Positions 1 to 5,554 of a stretch of 5,950 nt of DNA are shown in pieces. The first letter of the stretch is position 1. Each line of letters starts with the position of its first letter. A program made the position numbers and the translations under genes. Source of the DNA: Zoogloeaceae bacterium (GTDB lineage Bacteria; Pseudomonadota; Gammaproteobacteria; Burkholderiales; Rhodocyclaceae); NCBI GenBank assembly GCA_031282665.1, contig JAITDH010000186.1:1-5950 (forward strand). The letters are read 5' to 3'. The notes beneath the pieces are model-generated. The model saw nothing but the letters and a program-made list of their open reading frames with translations, had not been told where the DNA came from and did no database searches.

Positions 1-19
1 GGAGGCAGGGGAAAATCAC
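1..19 (-). CDS. Possible start of a downstream gene (3'-truncated by window edge)
   Basis: On the minus strand the ubiG stop is embedded in ATGTGA. A GTG codon at 19-17 overlaps the TGA stop (18-16), a typical translational-coupling arrangement. An AAGG stretch at 28-25 lies five bases before the GTG and could serve as ribosome binding site. The frame stays open to the window edge and reads M-I-F-P-C-L. In many betaproteobacteria ubiG is followed by gph (phosphoglycolate phosphatase, HAD family), whose N-terminus is a short hydrophobic strand before DxDGT, so this start would fit. Only six codons are visible and no motif is reached, so the identity is inference from gene order. Confidence 0.35.
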
Positions 20-729
20 ATATGCCTTGCCGCCAAAAGGTAATTGACGCTGATGTCCTTGCGCAGGGAATAGCGGCGGGTGAGGGGGTTGTAGCCCAGG
101 CCGACGGGTTGTCCGGCGCTCAGGCGGGCATTGCGGCACCAGCGGGCGAGTTCGGAAGGTTTGATGAAACGGGCGTAGTCGTGGGTGCCCCTGGGGAGCA
201 GCTTGAGGATGTATTCCGCGCCGATGACGGCGAAGAGATAGGATTTCGGGTTGCGGTTCAGGGTGGAGAAAAAGGCGCTGCCGCCGGGTTTCAGCAGCTT
301 GGCGACGGCGGCGATGGCGCGTTCGGGATCGGGAACGTGCTCGAGCATTTCCAGGCAGGTGACGACGTCGAAACGGGCCGGACATTCGTTCGCCAGCTCT
401 TCGGCGGAGACATGCCGGTAATCGACGTCCAGGCCGCTTTCCAGAAGATGCAGGCGGGCGACGGCAAGGGGTTTTTCCGCCAGGTCGATGCCGGTTACTT
501 TCGCGCCGCGCGCAGTCATGCCTTCGGCAAGCAGGCCGCCGCCGCAGCCGATGTCGAGCACGGTCTTGCCGGCAAGAGGAACCTGCCCTTCGATCCAGTC
601 GAGGCGGAGGGGATTGATTTCGTGCAGGGGGCGAAATTCGCTTTCCGGGTCCCACCAGCGGTGGGCAATGTCGCTGAATTTGGCGAGTTCCTGCGGATCG
701 GCGTTGGAGATGTCGGGCGGATGGGACAT
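16..729 (-). CDS. ubiG: Ubiquinone biosynthesis O-methyltransferase UbiG
   Basis: This is a SAM-dependent methyltransferase that performs both O-methylations of ubiquinone synthesis (on the 2-polyprenyl-6-hydroxyphenol and 3-demethylubiquinol intermediates), acting at the inner membrane face. The 237-residue product has the usual UbiG length. The N-terminal FSDIAHRWWDPESEFRPLH (18-36) is the family signature. The Rossmann SAM-binding loop is LDIGCGGG (58-65), with the acidic ribose-binding residue in GIDL (80-83). The segment CLEMLEHVPDP (125-135) and the STLNRN stretch after it are also typical. The ATG at 729 is the only start in frame near the family N-terminus, yet no Shine-Dalgarno is visible; the 20 bases before it are pyrimidine-rich. 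A strong terminator hairpin ends 32 bases upstream, so expression needs read-through from ompA or a promoter not obvious here. It may be coupled to a following gene at its stop. Confidence 0.96.
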   Translation of the reverse strand: MSHPPDISNADPQELAKFSDIAHRWWDPESEFRPLHEINPLRLDWIEGQVPLAGKTVLDIGCGGGLLAEGMTARGAKVTGIDLAEKPLAVARLHLLESGLDVDYRHVSAEELANECPARFDVVTCLEMLEHVPDPERAIAAVAKLLKPGGSAFFSTLNRNPKSYLFAVIGAEYILKLLPRGTHDYARFIKPSELARWCRNARLSAGQPVGLGYNPLTRRYSLRKDISVNYLLAARHM

Positions 730-761
730 GGCGAATGGGAAAAGATGGAAAAATGAAAGAC

Positions 762-787
762 AAAAAAGCCCTGCGGCGCAGGGCTTT
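762..787 (-). terminator. Rho-independent terminator after ompA
   Basis: Read on the minus strand, a perfect 10-bp stem AAAGCCCTGC / GCAGGGCTTT (787-778 pairing with 774-765) has a 3-base loop. The final stem bases merge into a run of six T (767-762). The hairpin begins 20 bases after the ompA stop codon. This is a textbook intrinsic terminator for ompA. It lies between ompA and ubiG, so it would separate or attenuate their transcription. Confidence 0.9.
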
Positions 788-807
788 GGGAGAGTGGATA
801 CGAAAGC

Positions 808-1479
808 TTATTTCGTGCCGATGACTTCGATGTCGACGCGCCGGTCGGGTTGCAGGCACTCGACCAGTTTCTTGTTGCGTCCGCTTTCCGCGCCCAGGTT
901 CCGGCAGCTTTCGCCGGTCACGGGCTGGGTTTCGCCCTTGCCTTCGGTGTAGATGCGGTTGGCTTCGATGCCGTTGTCGATCAGATATTGCTTGACCGCG
1001 GCGGCGCGCTTTTCGGAGAGCTTCTGGTTGTAGGCGTCCTTGCCGATGCGGTCGGTATGGCCCACGGCGAGGATGACTTCCAGGTTGATTCCCCCGATCT
1101 GCGCGATGACTTCGTCGAGCTTGGCCTTGCCTTCGGGGCGCAGGACCGCCTTGTTGAAGTCGAACAGGGCGTCCGCGGCGAGGGTGATCTTGCCGCTGTC
1201 GGGACGCACGGCGGGACGGGGCGCGGCAGGCGTGGTGACGGCCGCCGGAGCGGAACACTTGTCGGCGGGCAAGAGATCGCGATCGCACTGGCAACCGGCG
1301 GGATCGTTGGCGGCGGCGGCGGGCGTCCAGTAACCGGTGCGCCAGCAGAGACCCGTGCCGCTGACGGCGACTGCGCCGCGCTGGTCGATCACATAGACGC
1401 GCTCCTGGGCCTGCGCGGCGGTCAGGCCGATGCTGGCAAAGAGCGCCAAGGCAAAGATTTGCTTGAGTAGTGGCTTCAT
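808..1479 (-). CDS. OmpA/RmpM-like periplasmic peptidoglycan-binding protein
   Basis: This is a predicted 223-residue exported protein that anchors the outer membrane or its porins to peptidoglycan. The Sec signal peptide MKPLLKQIFALALFASIGLTA ends at an AQA cleavage site (22-24). The mature N-terminus has no beta-barrel. It carries the short GTGLCWRTGYWTP segment (41-53) seen in betaproteobacterial OmpA proteins and RmpM-like proteins, then a cluster of cysteines (45, 63, 65, 75) and an Ala/Pro linker (76-93). The C-terminal OmpA domain starts around 98 (FDFNKAVLRPEG) and contains GHTDRIG (140-146) and NQKLSEKRAAAVKQYL (151-166). Asp143 and Arg158 are the expected diaminopimelate-binding residues. 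Two more cysteines (192, 208) flank the late insertion. The ATG at 1479 is chosen over the longer in-frame ATG at 1542 because it begins the signal peptide and has a good ribosome binding site. It is followed by a strong terminator. Confidence 0.93.
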   Translation of the reverse strand: MKPLLKQIFALALFASIGLTAAQAQERVYVIDQRGAVAVSGTGLCWRTGYWTPAAAANDPAGCQCDRDLLPADKCSAPAAVTTPAAPRPAVRPDSGKITLAADALFDFNKAVLRPEGKAKLDEVIAQIGGINLEVILAVGHTDRIGKDAYNQKLSEKRAAAVKQYLIDNGIEANRIYTEGKGETQPVTGESCRNLGAESGRNKKLVECLQPDRRVDIEVIGTK

Positions 1480-1485
1480 TGATTT

Positions 1486-1491
1486 CCCTTT
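1486..1491 (-). promoter_or_regulatory. Ribosome binding site deciding the ompA start
   Basis: The minus strand reads AAAGGG six bases before the ATG at 1479. The upstream ATG at 1542, which would give a 244-residue product, lies in a hairpin loop, lacks a Shine-Dalgarno and would bury the signal peptide. This supports 1479 as the true start. Confidence 0.75.
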
Positions 1492-1521
1492 CAATTGGTG
1501 ATTTGAGGCACTTTGTTTATC

Positions 1522-1551
1522 AAAAAACTGAAAACGCCACATGCTTGGCGT
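1522..1551 (-). terminator. Probable weak terminator after the amidohydrolase gene
   Basis: On the minus strand a 6-bp stem ACGCCA / TGGCGT (1551-1546 with 1539-1534) with a 6-base loop is followed by an interrupted T tract, TTT-CAG-TTTTTT, down to 1522. It lies 40 bases after the amidohydrolase stop and upstream of ompA, so it would end the upstream transcript before ompA. The stem is short, so its strength is uncertain. Confidence 0.5.
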
Positions 1552-1561
1552 CGATTCTTAC

Positions 1562-1592
1562 GAAAGTTGCAACTTCCGAGGTTGTAACTTTC
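1562..1592. repeat. 12-bp inverted repeat at the amidohydrolase stop, upstream of ompA
   Basis: The arms GAAAGTTGCAAC (1562-1573) and GTTGTAACTTTC (1581-1592) are inverted repeats with one mismatch (G·T if transcribed from the plus strand) around a 7-base spacer. The right arm overlaps the amidohydrolase stop codon (1591-1593). No T run follows on either strand, so it is not a classical terminator. Its position 83 bases or more upstream of the ompA ATG would suit an operator for the ompA promoter, or an mRNA 3'-end stabilising hairpin. No convincing -35/-10 pair for ompA was found in 1480-1561. Confidence 0.5.
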
Positions 1593-2970
1593 ATGGAGCA
1601 AGCGGCTCCCAGGCCGAGACTGATTTCAGGCGTGAAACAAGACGATTCTGCCACAACCGGGCAGTGCTTTTCAAATGGCCCGTGTCGATACCGATCAAGG
1701 TTTTGTCCAGGACACAACACCTGCCGCCCACCCAGACATGACTCACGTCTTCCCGTCCGGCGCAATGGACGAGGTGCGACACCGGGTCGAAGCAGGGCGA
1801 AAGGTTGATCGCGTCCAGGCGGATGGCGGCGAGATCGGCGAGTTTCCCCACGGTGATCGAGCCGATTTTTTCTTCCTGGCCGAGGGCGATCGCGCCGCCC
1901 AGCGTTGCCATGTGGAGCGCCTGCCAGGCGGGCAGGAGGCTGGCTTCGCCGCCCGTTCCCTTGGCGAGGAGGCTGGCCATGCGCATTTCGGAGAGAATGT
2001 CCAGGCGATTGTTGCTTGCCGCGCCGTCGGTGCCCAGCCCCATGTTGATGCCGCGCGCCAGCATGGCGGAAACGGGCGCGATGCCGTTGCCCAGCTTCAG
2101 GTTGGAAACCGGGCAGTGCACGATATTGCAATTGTGTTCGGCGAGCAGATCCAGTTCGTCGGCGAGCAGATGCACCGCATGCACGCCAATCAGTTGCGGC
2201 CCCAGGAGTCCCCGGCGGCGCAGGCGATGCAGGGGACGGCAGCCGAATTCCTCGAGATGCTGGCGGATTTCGTCGCCGCTCTCCTGGATGTGGATATGGA
2301 CCGGCAGACTCAGTTGCGCCGCGAGGGTCTGCACCCTTTCCAGGCCGGCGTCGCTCACGCTGTATGGCGCGTGTGGCGCGAGGCAGAAATCGACCAGGGG
2401 ATGTTCCTTCCAGGCGTCCAGGCTCGTCAGGCCCTTGTGCAGGTAATCGGCGGCGTCGCTGGCGTAATTGCTGGGAAAATCCAGGACGGTGATGCCGAGC
2501 ACGGCCCGCATGCCCGTTTCCACGGCGGCTTCGGCGGCGGCGTCGAGGAAGAAATACATGTCGTTGAAGGTCGTCACCCCGCCGCGCAGCATTTCCGCGC
2601 AGGCCAGCCGGGTGCCGTCGCGGACGAAGGCGGGCGAGACCATGGCGGCCTCCAGCGGCCAGATCCGCTCCTTCAGCCAGACCATCAGGGGCAGGTCGTC
2701 CGCGATCCCGCGCAAGAGGCTCATCGCCGCGTGGGTATGCAGATTGATGAGCCCCGGAATCAGCAGATGCTCGTCCAGTTCCACGCTCTCGCGCGGGCTG
2801 TAGCATTCGCGCGCCAGGGCGGAGGGCAGGATGTCGACGATTCTCTCGCCGCTGATCGCCACGGAATGATGTTCGAGCAGATTGGCGTTTTCGACCTGGG
2901 CCAGATAACGGGCATGGATGACGAGGTCGGGCTGGCGATCGGAGGGAAAAGCGGACATCGAAGCGGACAT
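1591..2970 (-). CDS. TRZ/ATZ-family amidohydrolase, MtaD-like (methylthioadenosine / S-adenosylhomocysteine deaminase)
   Basis: This 459-residue cytosolic metal-dependent deaminase belongs to the amidohydrolase superfamily and resembles enzymes that deaminate 5'-methylthioadenosine or S-adenosylhomocysteine. After a small N-terminal beta domain, the metal motif is LINLHTHAAM with His78 and His80. APHAPYS (197-203), HIHIQES with His226 and Glu229, and GVHAVHL (261-267) follow. HCPVSNLKLGNGIAP (284-298) and GTDGAASNN with Asp314 complete the active site. His78, His80, His226 and Asp314 are the expected metal ligands. The exact substrate cannot be fixed from sequence, since the same family includes chlorohydrolases and other purine-type deaminases. 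The start is uncertain: two ATGs (2970 and 2958) lie in a tandem 12-bp repeat and neither has a Shine-Dalgarno. In many betaproteobacteria a TRZ/ATZ hydrolase neighbours ubiG; here ompA lies between them. Confidence 0.92.
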   Translation of the reverse strand: MSASMSAFPSDRQPDLVIHARYLAQVENANLLEHHSVAISGERIVDILPSALARECYSPRESVELDEHLLIPGLINLHTHAAMSLLRGIADDLPLMVWLKERIWPLEAAMVSPAFVRDGTRLACAEMLRGGVTTFNDMYFFLDAAAEAAVETGMRAVLGITVLDFPSNYASDAADYLHKGLTSLDAWKEHPLVDFCLAPHAPYSVSDAGLERVQTLAAQLSLPVHIHIQESGDEIRQHLEEFGCRPLHRLRRRGLLGPQLIGVHAVHLLADELDLLAEHNCNIVHCPVSNLKLGNGIAPVSAMLARGINMGLGTDGAASNNRLDILSEMRMASLLAKGTGGEASLLPAWQALHMATLGGAIALGQEEKIGSITVGKLADLAAIRLDAINLSPCFDPVSHLVHCAGREDVSHVWVGGRCCVLDKTLIGIDTGHLKSTARLWQNRLVSRLKSVSAWEPLAP

Positions 2971-2974
2971 CGAA
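2951..2974. repeat. Tandem 12-bp duplication at the amidohydrolase start
   Basis: The unit GCGGACATCGAA occurs twice back to back (2951-2962 and 2963-2974). Each copy contains one in-frame ATG on the minus strand, so the protein begins MSASMSA. The 12-bp unit adds four codons and keeps the frame. It looks like a recent slippage duplication. Confidence 0.85.
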
Positions 2975-3018
2975 CAGGAAAAGGGGTGCGTAAACTAGCA
3001 GAAAGCCGGCGAAGACGC

Positions 3019-3046
3019 TTGCCGGAAGCACAAATTTGTGTAAATT
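3019..3046 (+). promoter_or_regulatory. Possible sigma-70 promoter overlapping a perfect palindrome
   Basis: TTGCCG (3019-3024) and TAAATT (3041-3046) are separated by 16 bases and would form a plausible plus-strand promoter. The spacer contains a perfect 12-bp palindrome CACAAATTTGTG (3029-3040), so it could be an operator. The only gene it could serve directly is the 21-codon frame at 3077. Hexamer matches of this quality also arise by chance in AT-rich islands. Confidence 0.3.
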
Positions 3047-3076
3047 GCATGACGAAGCCACGCCGACCGGCAAGAC

Positions 3077-3142
3077 ATGCCGCTTTCCGCCGACGCCTTG
3101 CAGGCGATCATCCGCGAAACGCAACACCAGCGTCTGGTCTGA
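3077..3142 (+). CDS. Tentative 21-residue small ORF
   Basis: The frame reads MPLSADALQAIIRETQHQRLV and stops at TGA (3140-3142). Seventeen of its 21 sense codons end in G or C, similar to real genes nearby. It starts about 30 bases after the tentative promoter. The ribosome binding site is poor (GGCAAG-like). It could be a leader peptide, a gene remnant, or chance. The protein is not recognised. Confidence 0.2.
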   Translation: MPLSADALQAIIRETQHQRLV

Positions 3143-3210
3143 TGCGCTGGGACGTGCTCGCTTGTGCGACCGGGCGCAGATGCAGTTCCAGGGTGTGCGC
3201 CCATAGGTAT

Positions 3211-4041
3211 CTACAGCGTAATTTCCTGCTGTTCCTCCACGCTGCCCTCCACCTGGAACAGCGTCCGGTCTTCCAGGCGCAGGGCGGTCAGCGGGCCGCC
3301 CCAGAGGCAGCCGGTATCGAGCGCCAGGAGGTTGGGCAGGAGCTTCAGGCCGAGCGCCGACCAATGGCCGGTAATCAATACCTTGTCCGCGCTCTTGCGC
3401 TGGGGCAGCGCGAACCACGGCAGGCAATCGCTGGGGGCGTTTTCCGGCTTGCCCTTGAAGGAGAAATCCATTTCCCCTTCCCAACTGCAAAAACGCATCC
3501 GGGTCATCGCGTTGACGATCACCCGCAGACGGTCCATTCCCTCCAGCTTGCCCGACCAGGCGGTCGGCTTGCTGCCCCAGAGGCGGGCGAGGAAATCCCG
3601 GTAATCCTCGCCGCGCAGCTTTTCTTCCACTTCCGCCGCGAGCGAGCGCGCCTTTTTCACGCCCCATTGCGGCAGCAGACCGGCATGCACCAGGCAATAT
3701 TCCCCTTCCACGTGACACAACGGCCGATGACGCAGCCAATCCAGGAGTTCCGCCCTGTCCGGCGCGTCCAGGATTTCCTGCAAGGTGTCGTCCTTCGCGC
3801 GCCTCGCGCCTTCGATCTCCGCGATCAGCAAGAGATAGAGATCGTGGTTGCCCAGCACCACGACCGCGGCGTCGCCCAGGGATTTCACATAGCGCAGGGT
3901 TGCCAGCGAACGCGGGCCGCGATTGACCAGGTCACCGGTCAGCCAGAGCCGGTCCTTTTGCGGATCGAAGGCGCAGGCCCGCAAAAGCCGGGTAAAGGCA
4001 TCGAAACACCCCTGGATGTCGCCGATTGCGTAGATCGCCAT
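3211..4041 (-). CDS. apaH: Symmetrical bis(5'-nucleosyl)-tetraphosphatase ApaH
   Basis: ApaH is a cytosolic calcineurin-like metallophosphoesterase that cleaves Ap4A symmetrically to two ADP, controls alarmone levels and can act in removing Np4-type RNA caps. The 276 residues match the family length. The metal and catalytic motifs occur in order: GDIQGC (7-12), TGDLVNRGP (35-43), GNHD (64-67), VHAGLLPQW (118-126), TGHWSALG (224-231) and LDTGCLWGG (241-249). The start at 4041 is preceded by GGTGG eight bases upstream. It is 13 bases after the rfbC stop, so it is probably cotranscribed with rfbA-rfbC. The last codons are slightly acidic and Gln-rich with no added domain. The identification is secure. 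Confidence 0.96.
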   Translation of the reverse strand: MAIYAIGDIQGCFDAFTRLLRACAFDPQKDRLWLTGDLVNRGPRSLATLRYVKSLGDAAVVVLGNHDLYLLLIAEIEGARRAKDDTLQEILDAPDRAELLDWLRHRPLCHVEGEYCLVHAGLLPQWGVKKARSLAAEVEEKLRGEDYRDFLARLWGSKPTAWSGKLEGMDRLRVIVNAMTRMRFCSWEGEMDFSFKGKPENAPSDCLPWFALPQRKSADKVLITGHWSALGLKLLPNLLALDTGCLWGGPLTALRLEDRTLFQVEGSVEEQQEITL

Positions 4042-4042
4042 G

Positions 4043-4061
4043 CCCTATTCCACCCTATTCC
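4043..4061. repeat. Direct 9-bp repeat at the rfbC/apaH junction
   Basis: CCCTATTCC occurs at 4043-4051 and again at 4053-4061 with a one-base spacer. On the minus strand the repeat spans the rfbC stop codon TAG (4057-4055) and the apaH ribosome-binding region. It is probably a slippage duplication that reset the spacing between the two genes. Confidence 0.75.
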
Positions 4062-4600
4062 GGAAAGACTTCCGCCTCCGCCAGCGGGACGCCTTGCGCA
4101 TCCTTGGCGGAGAGTATCGGGGATGTCCACGGCCAGTCGATGGCGATTTCCGGATCGTTCCAGAGGATGCAGCGCTCGTGCTCCGGCGCATGGTAATCCG
4201 TTGTTTTGTAAAGGAATTCCGCCTCTTCGGAAAGACAGAGAAAGGCGTGCGCAAAACCGGGAGGAATCCAGATCTGCCGCCTGTTGGCGGCGGAAAGACG
4301 CACGCCGACCCAACGCCCGAAGGTCGGCGAAGCGCGGCGAATGTCGACGGCGACATCGAAGACCTCGCCCACGATCACCCGCACCAGCTTGCCCTGCGGC
4401 TGCCGAATCTGGTAATGCAGTCCGCGCAGGACGTGGCGAACGCTCCTGGAATGATTGTCCTGCACGAAATGCACCGGCGGCAGTCCCGCCGCCCGGAAAG
4501 CGCGCTCATTGAAACTTTCGAAGAAAAATCCGCGCGCGTCGTCGAACACCCTGGGCGTGAACAACAGCACCTCCGGGATCGCCAGCCGTTCAACCTGCAT
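4055..4600 (-). CDS. rfbC: dTDP-4-dehydrorhamnose 3,5-epimerase (RmlC)
   Basis: This is the third enzyme of dTDP-L-rhamnose synthesis. It epimerises C3 and C5 of dTDP-4-keto-6-deoxy-glucose in the cytosol, feeding O-antigen or exopolysaccharide assembly. The 181-residue cupin has the family signature LRGLHYQ with catalytic His62 (58-64), then Lys71, [10 protein letters not shown] (111-120) and Tyr131. [10 protein letters not shown] (148-157) and LSAKD (163-167, with the conserved Asp167) follow. The start at 4600 is preferred over the longer frame from 4729 because homology begins at [11 protein letters not shown] and GGAGGAAC stands before it. The gene overlaps the end of rfbA by 11 bases, which implies translational coupling. 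rfbB and rfbD, needed for the other two steps, are not in this window. Confidence 0.96.
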   Translation of the reverse strand: MQVERLAIPEVLLFTPRVFDDARGFFFESFNERAFRAAGLPPVHFVQDNHSRSVRHVLRGLHYQIRQPQGKLVRVIVGEVFDVAVDIRRASPTFGRWVGVRLSAANRRQIWIPPGFAHAFLCLSEEAEFLYKTTDYHAPEHERCILWNDPEIAIDWPWTSPILSAKDAQGVPLAEAEVFPE

Positions 4601-5474
4601 ACTTCCGTTCCTCCAGCAAACCCAGCAGATAGCGCCCATAGGCGTTCTTCGCCAGCGCTTCGGCAAGCCGGGCAAGCTGGGCATCGTCGATCCATCCCTG
4701 CCGCCAAGCCAGTTCCTCCGGCGAGGCAACCTTCAGCCCCTGGCGCTTTTCCACGGTGGCGATGAACTGGCTCGCGTCGAGCATGGATTCATGCGTCCCC
4801 GTATCCAGCCAGGCATAGCCCCGGCCCATGATTTCCACATGCAGCTTCCCGGCCGCCAGGTAATGCCGGTTGAGATCGGTGATCTCCAGTTCGCCGCGCG
4901 CGGAAGGGGTGAGGGAACGCGCGATGTCGATGACCGTATCGTCGTAGAAATAAAGCCCGGTCACGGCATGGTTCGATTTCGGCTTGGACGGCTTTTCCTC
5001 TATGCTGGTCGCCTGCCCCTGCCGGTCGAAGGCCACGACGCCATAACGCTCCGGATCCTGCACCCGATAGGCGAAGACCGTCGCCCCCTCTTCCCGCGCG
5101 TCGGCGGCGGCCAGCAGCCTATGCAGCTTGTCGCCGTAAAAGATGTTGTCTCCCAGCACCAGCATGGAAGGACTGCCGCCCAGGAAATCCGCGCCGATCA
5201 GGAAAGCCTGGGCCAATCCTTCCGGCCTCGGCTGCACGGCATAGGAGAGATGAATCCCCCATTGGCTGCCGTCCCCCAGGAGTTGGAAGAAGCGCGGCGT
5301 ATCCTGCGGCGTGGAAATGACCAGGATTTCACGCACTCCCGCGAGCAGCAGGATGGACAGCGGATAGTAGATCATCGGCTTGTCGAAGATCGGCAGCAAC
5401 TGCTTGGAAACCGCCAGGGTCGCCGGATAAAGCCGGGTGCCGGAACCCCCGGCGAGGATGATGCCCTTACGCAT
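4590..5474 (-). CDS. rfbA: Glucose-1-phosphate thymidylyltransferase (RmlA)
   Basis: This is the first step of dTDP-rhamnose synthesis: dTTP plus glucose-1-phosphate gives dTDP-glucose and pyrophosphate. The 294 residues are the normal full length. The nucleotide-binding loop is [11 protein letters not shown] (7-17), followed by [18 protein letters not shown] (23-40). PEGLAQAF (84-91), LGDNIFYG with Mg-binding Asp109 (107-114), EEKP (159-162), and [10 protein letters not shown] with the second metal Asp224 (222 onward) complete the family pattern. The ATG at 5474 is preceded by AAAAGG six bases upstream, and by an extended -10 promoter candidate further up. It is the first gene of the rfbA-rfbC-apaH unit. 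The family is also the main feedback point of the pathway, being inhibited by dTDP-rhamnose. Confidence 0.97.
   Translation of the reverse strand: MRKGIILAGGSGTRLYPATLAVSKQLLPIFDKPMIYYPLSILLLAGVREILVISTPQDTPRFFQLLGDGSQWGIHLSYAVQPRPEGLAQAFLIGADFLGGSPSMLVLGDNIFYGDKLHRLLAAADAREEGATVFAYRVQDPERYGVVAFDRQGQATSIEEKPSKPKSNHAVTGLYFYDDTVIDIARSLTPSARGELEITDLNRHYLAAGKLHVEIMGRGYAWLDTGTHESMLDASQFIATVEKRQGLKVASPEELAWRQGWIDDAQLARLAEALAKNAYGRYLLGLLEERKYAG
4607..4614 (-). promoter_or_regulatory. Ribosome binding site deciding the rfbC start
   Basis: GGAGGAAC on the minus strand ends six bases before the ATG at 4600, with its GGAGG core nine bases away, and lies inside the end of rfbA. It supports the 181-residue start over the upstream in-frame ATG codons. 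Confidence 0.75.
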
Positions 5475-5509
5475 GAAAAGCCTTTTGTCGAGCGCGTCTG
5501 AAGATGCGC

Positions 5510-5518
5510 ATCATAGCA
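5510..5518 (-). promoter_or_regulatory. Extended -10 promoter candidate for rfbA
   Basis: The minus strand reads TGC-TATGAT (5518-5510), an extended -10 element one mismatch from consensus. The expected -35 region at 17 bases spacing, GCGACG, matches poorly, as is usual for extended -10 promoters. Transcription would start near 5503 and give a leader of about 29 bases before the rfbA ATG. Confidence 0.5.
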
Positions 5519-5554
5519 AACAGGCATGCTTCCGTCGCTTCGTCCCTCCTTTCG

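Larger units (their letters stand above)
2971..3210. other. 240-base intergenic region between apaH and the amidohydrolase
   Basis: The gap separates the apaH stop (3211-3213) from the amidohydrolase start. It contains an AT-rich island (about 3029-3046) in otherwise GC-rich DNA, a 12-bp perfect palindrome and a tentative plus-strand promoter and mini-ORF, listed separately. A 6-bp dyad CCAGCG / CGCTGG (3127-3132, 3145-3150) has no T run on either strand. I see no clear minus-strand promoter for the amidohydrolase and no strong terminator for apaH. Confidence 0.6.

Noticed and set aside
22..756. A 244-codon plus-strand frame opposite ubiG
   Set aside because: It mirrors ubiG and is Gly/Ala-rich, with no motif or ribosome binding site. 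ubiG on the other strand is unmistakable.
1480..1542. A longer start for the OmpA-like protein
   Set aside because: The 21 added residues precede a clear signal peptide, and the ATG at 1542 lies in a hairpin loop without a ribosome binding site.
2995..3204. A 69-codon minus-strand frame in the apaH-amidohydrolase gap
   Set aside because: The translation is Cys/Ser/Arg-rich and unlike a conserved protein, with no ribosome binding site. It fits a shadow of non-coding GC-rich DNA.
1520..3739. A 739-codon minus-strand open frame
   Set aside because: It runs out of frame through the amidohydrolase and apaH. It is Arg/Pro/Gly-rich and crosses the gap without a conserved motif. The real genes occupy other frames.
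1675..4512. A 945-codon plus-strand open frame
   Set aside because: It lies opposite the amidohydrolase, apaH and part of rfbC, which all have full catalytic motifs. Its translation is Arg/Gly/Ala/Gln-rich with no recognisable domain. It is a shadow of high-GC minus-strand genes.
4601..4729. A longer start for rfbC
   Set aside because: The added residues overlap rfbA deeply and are Arg/Trp-rich. Family homology and a strong ribosome binding site point to 4600.
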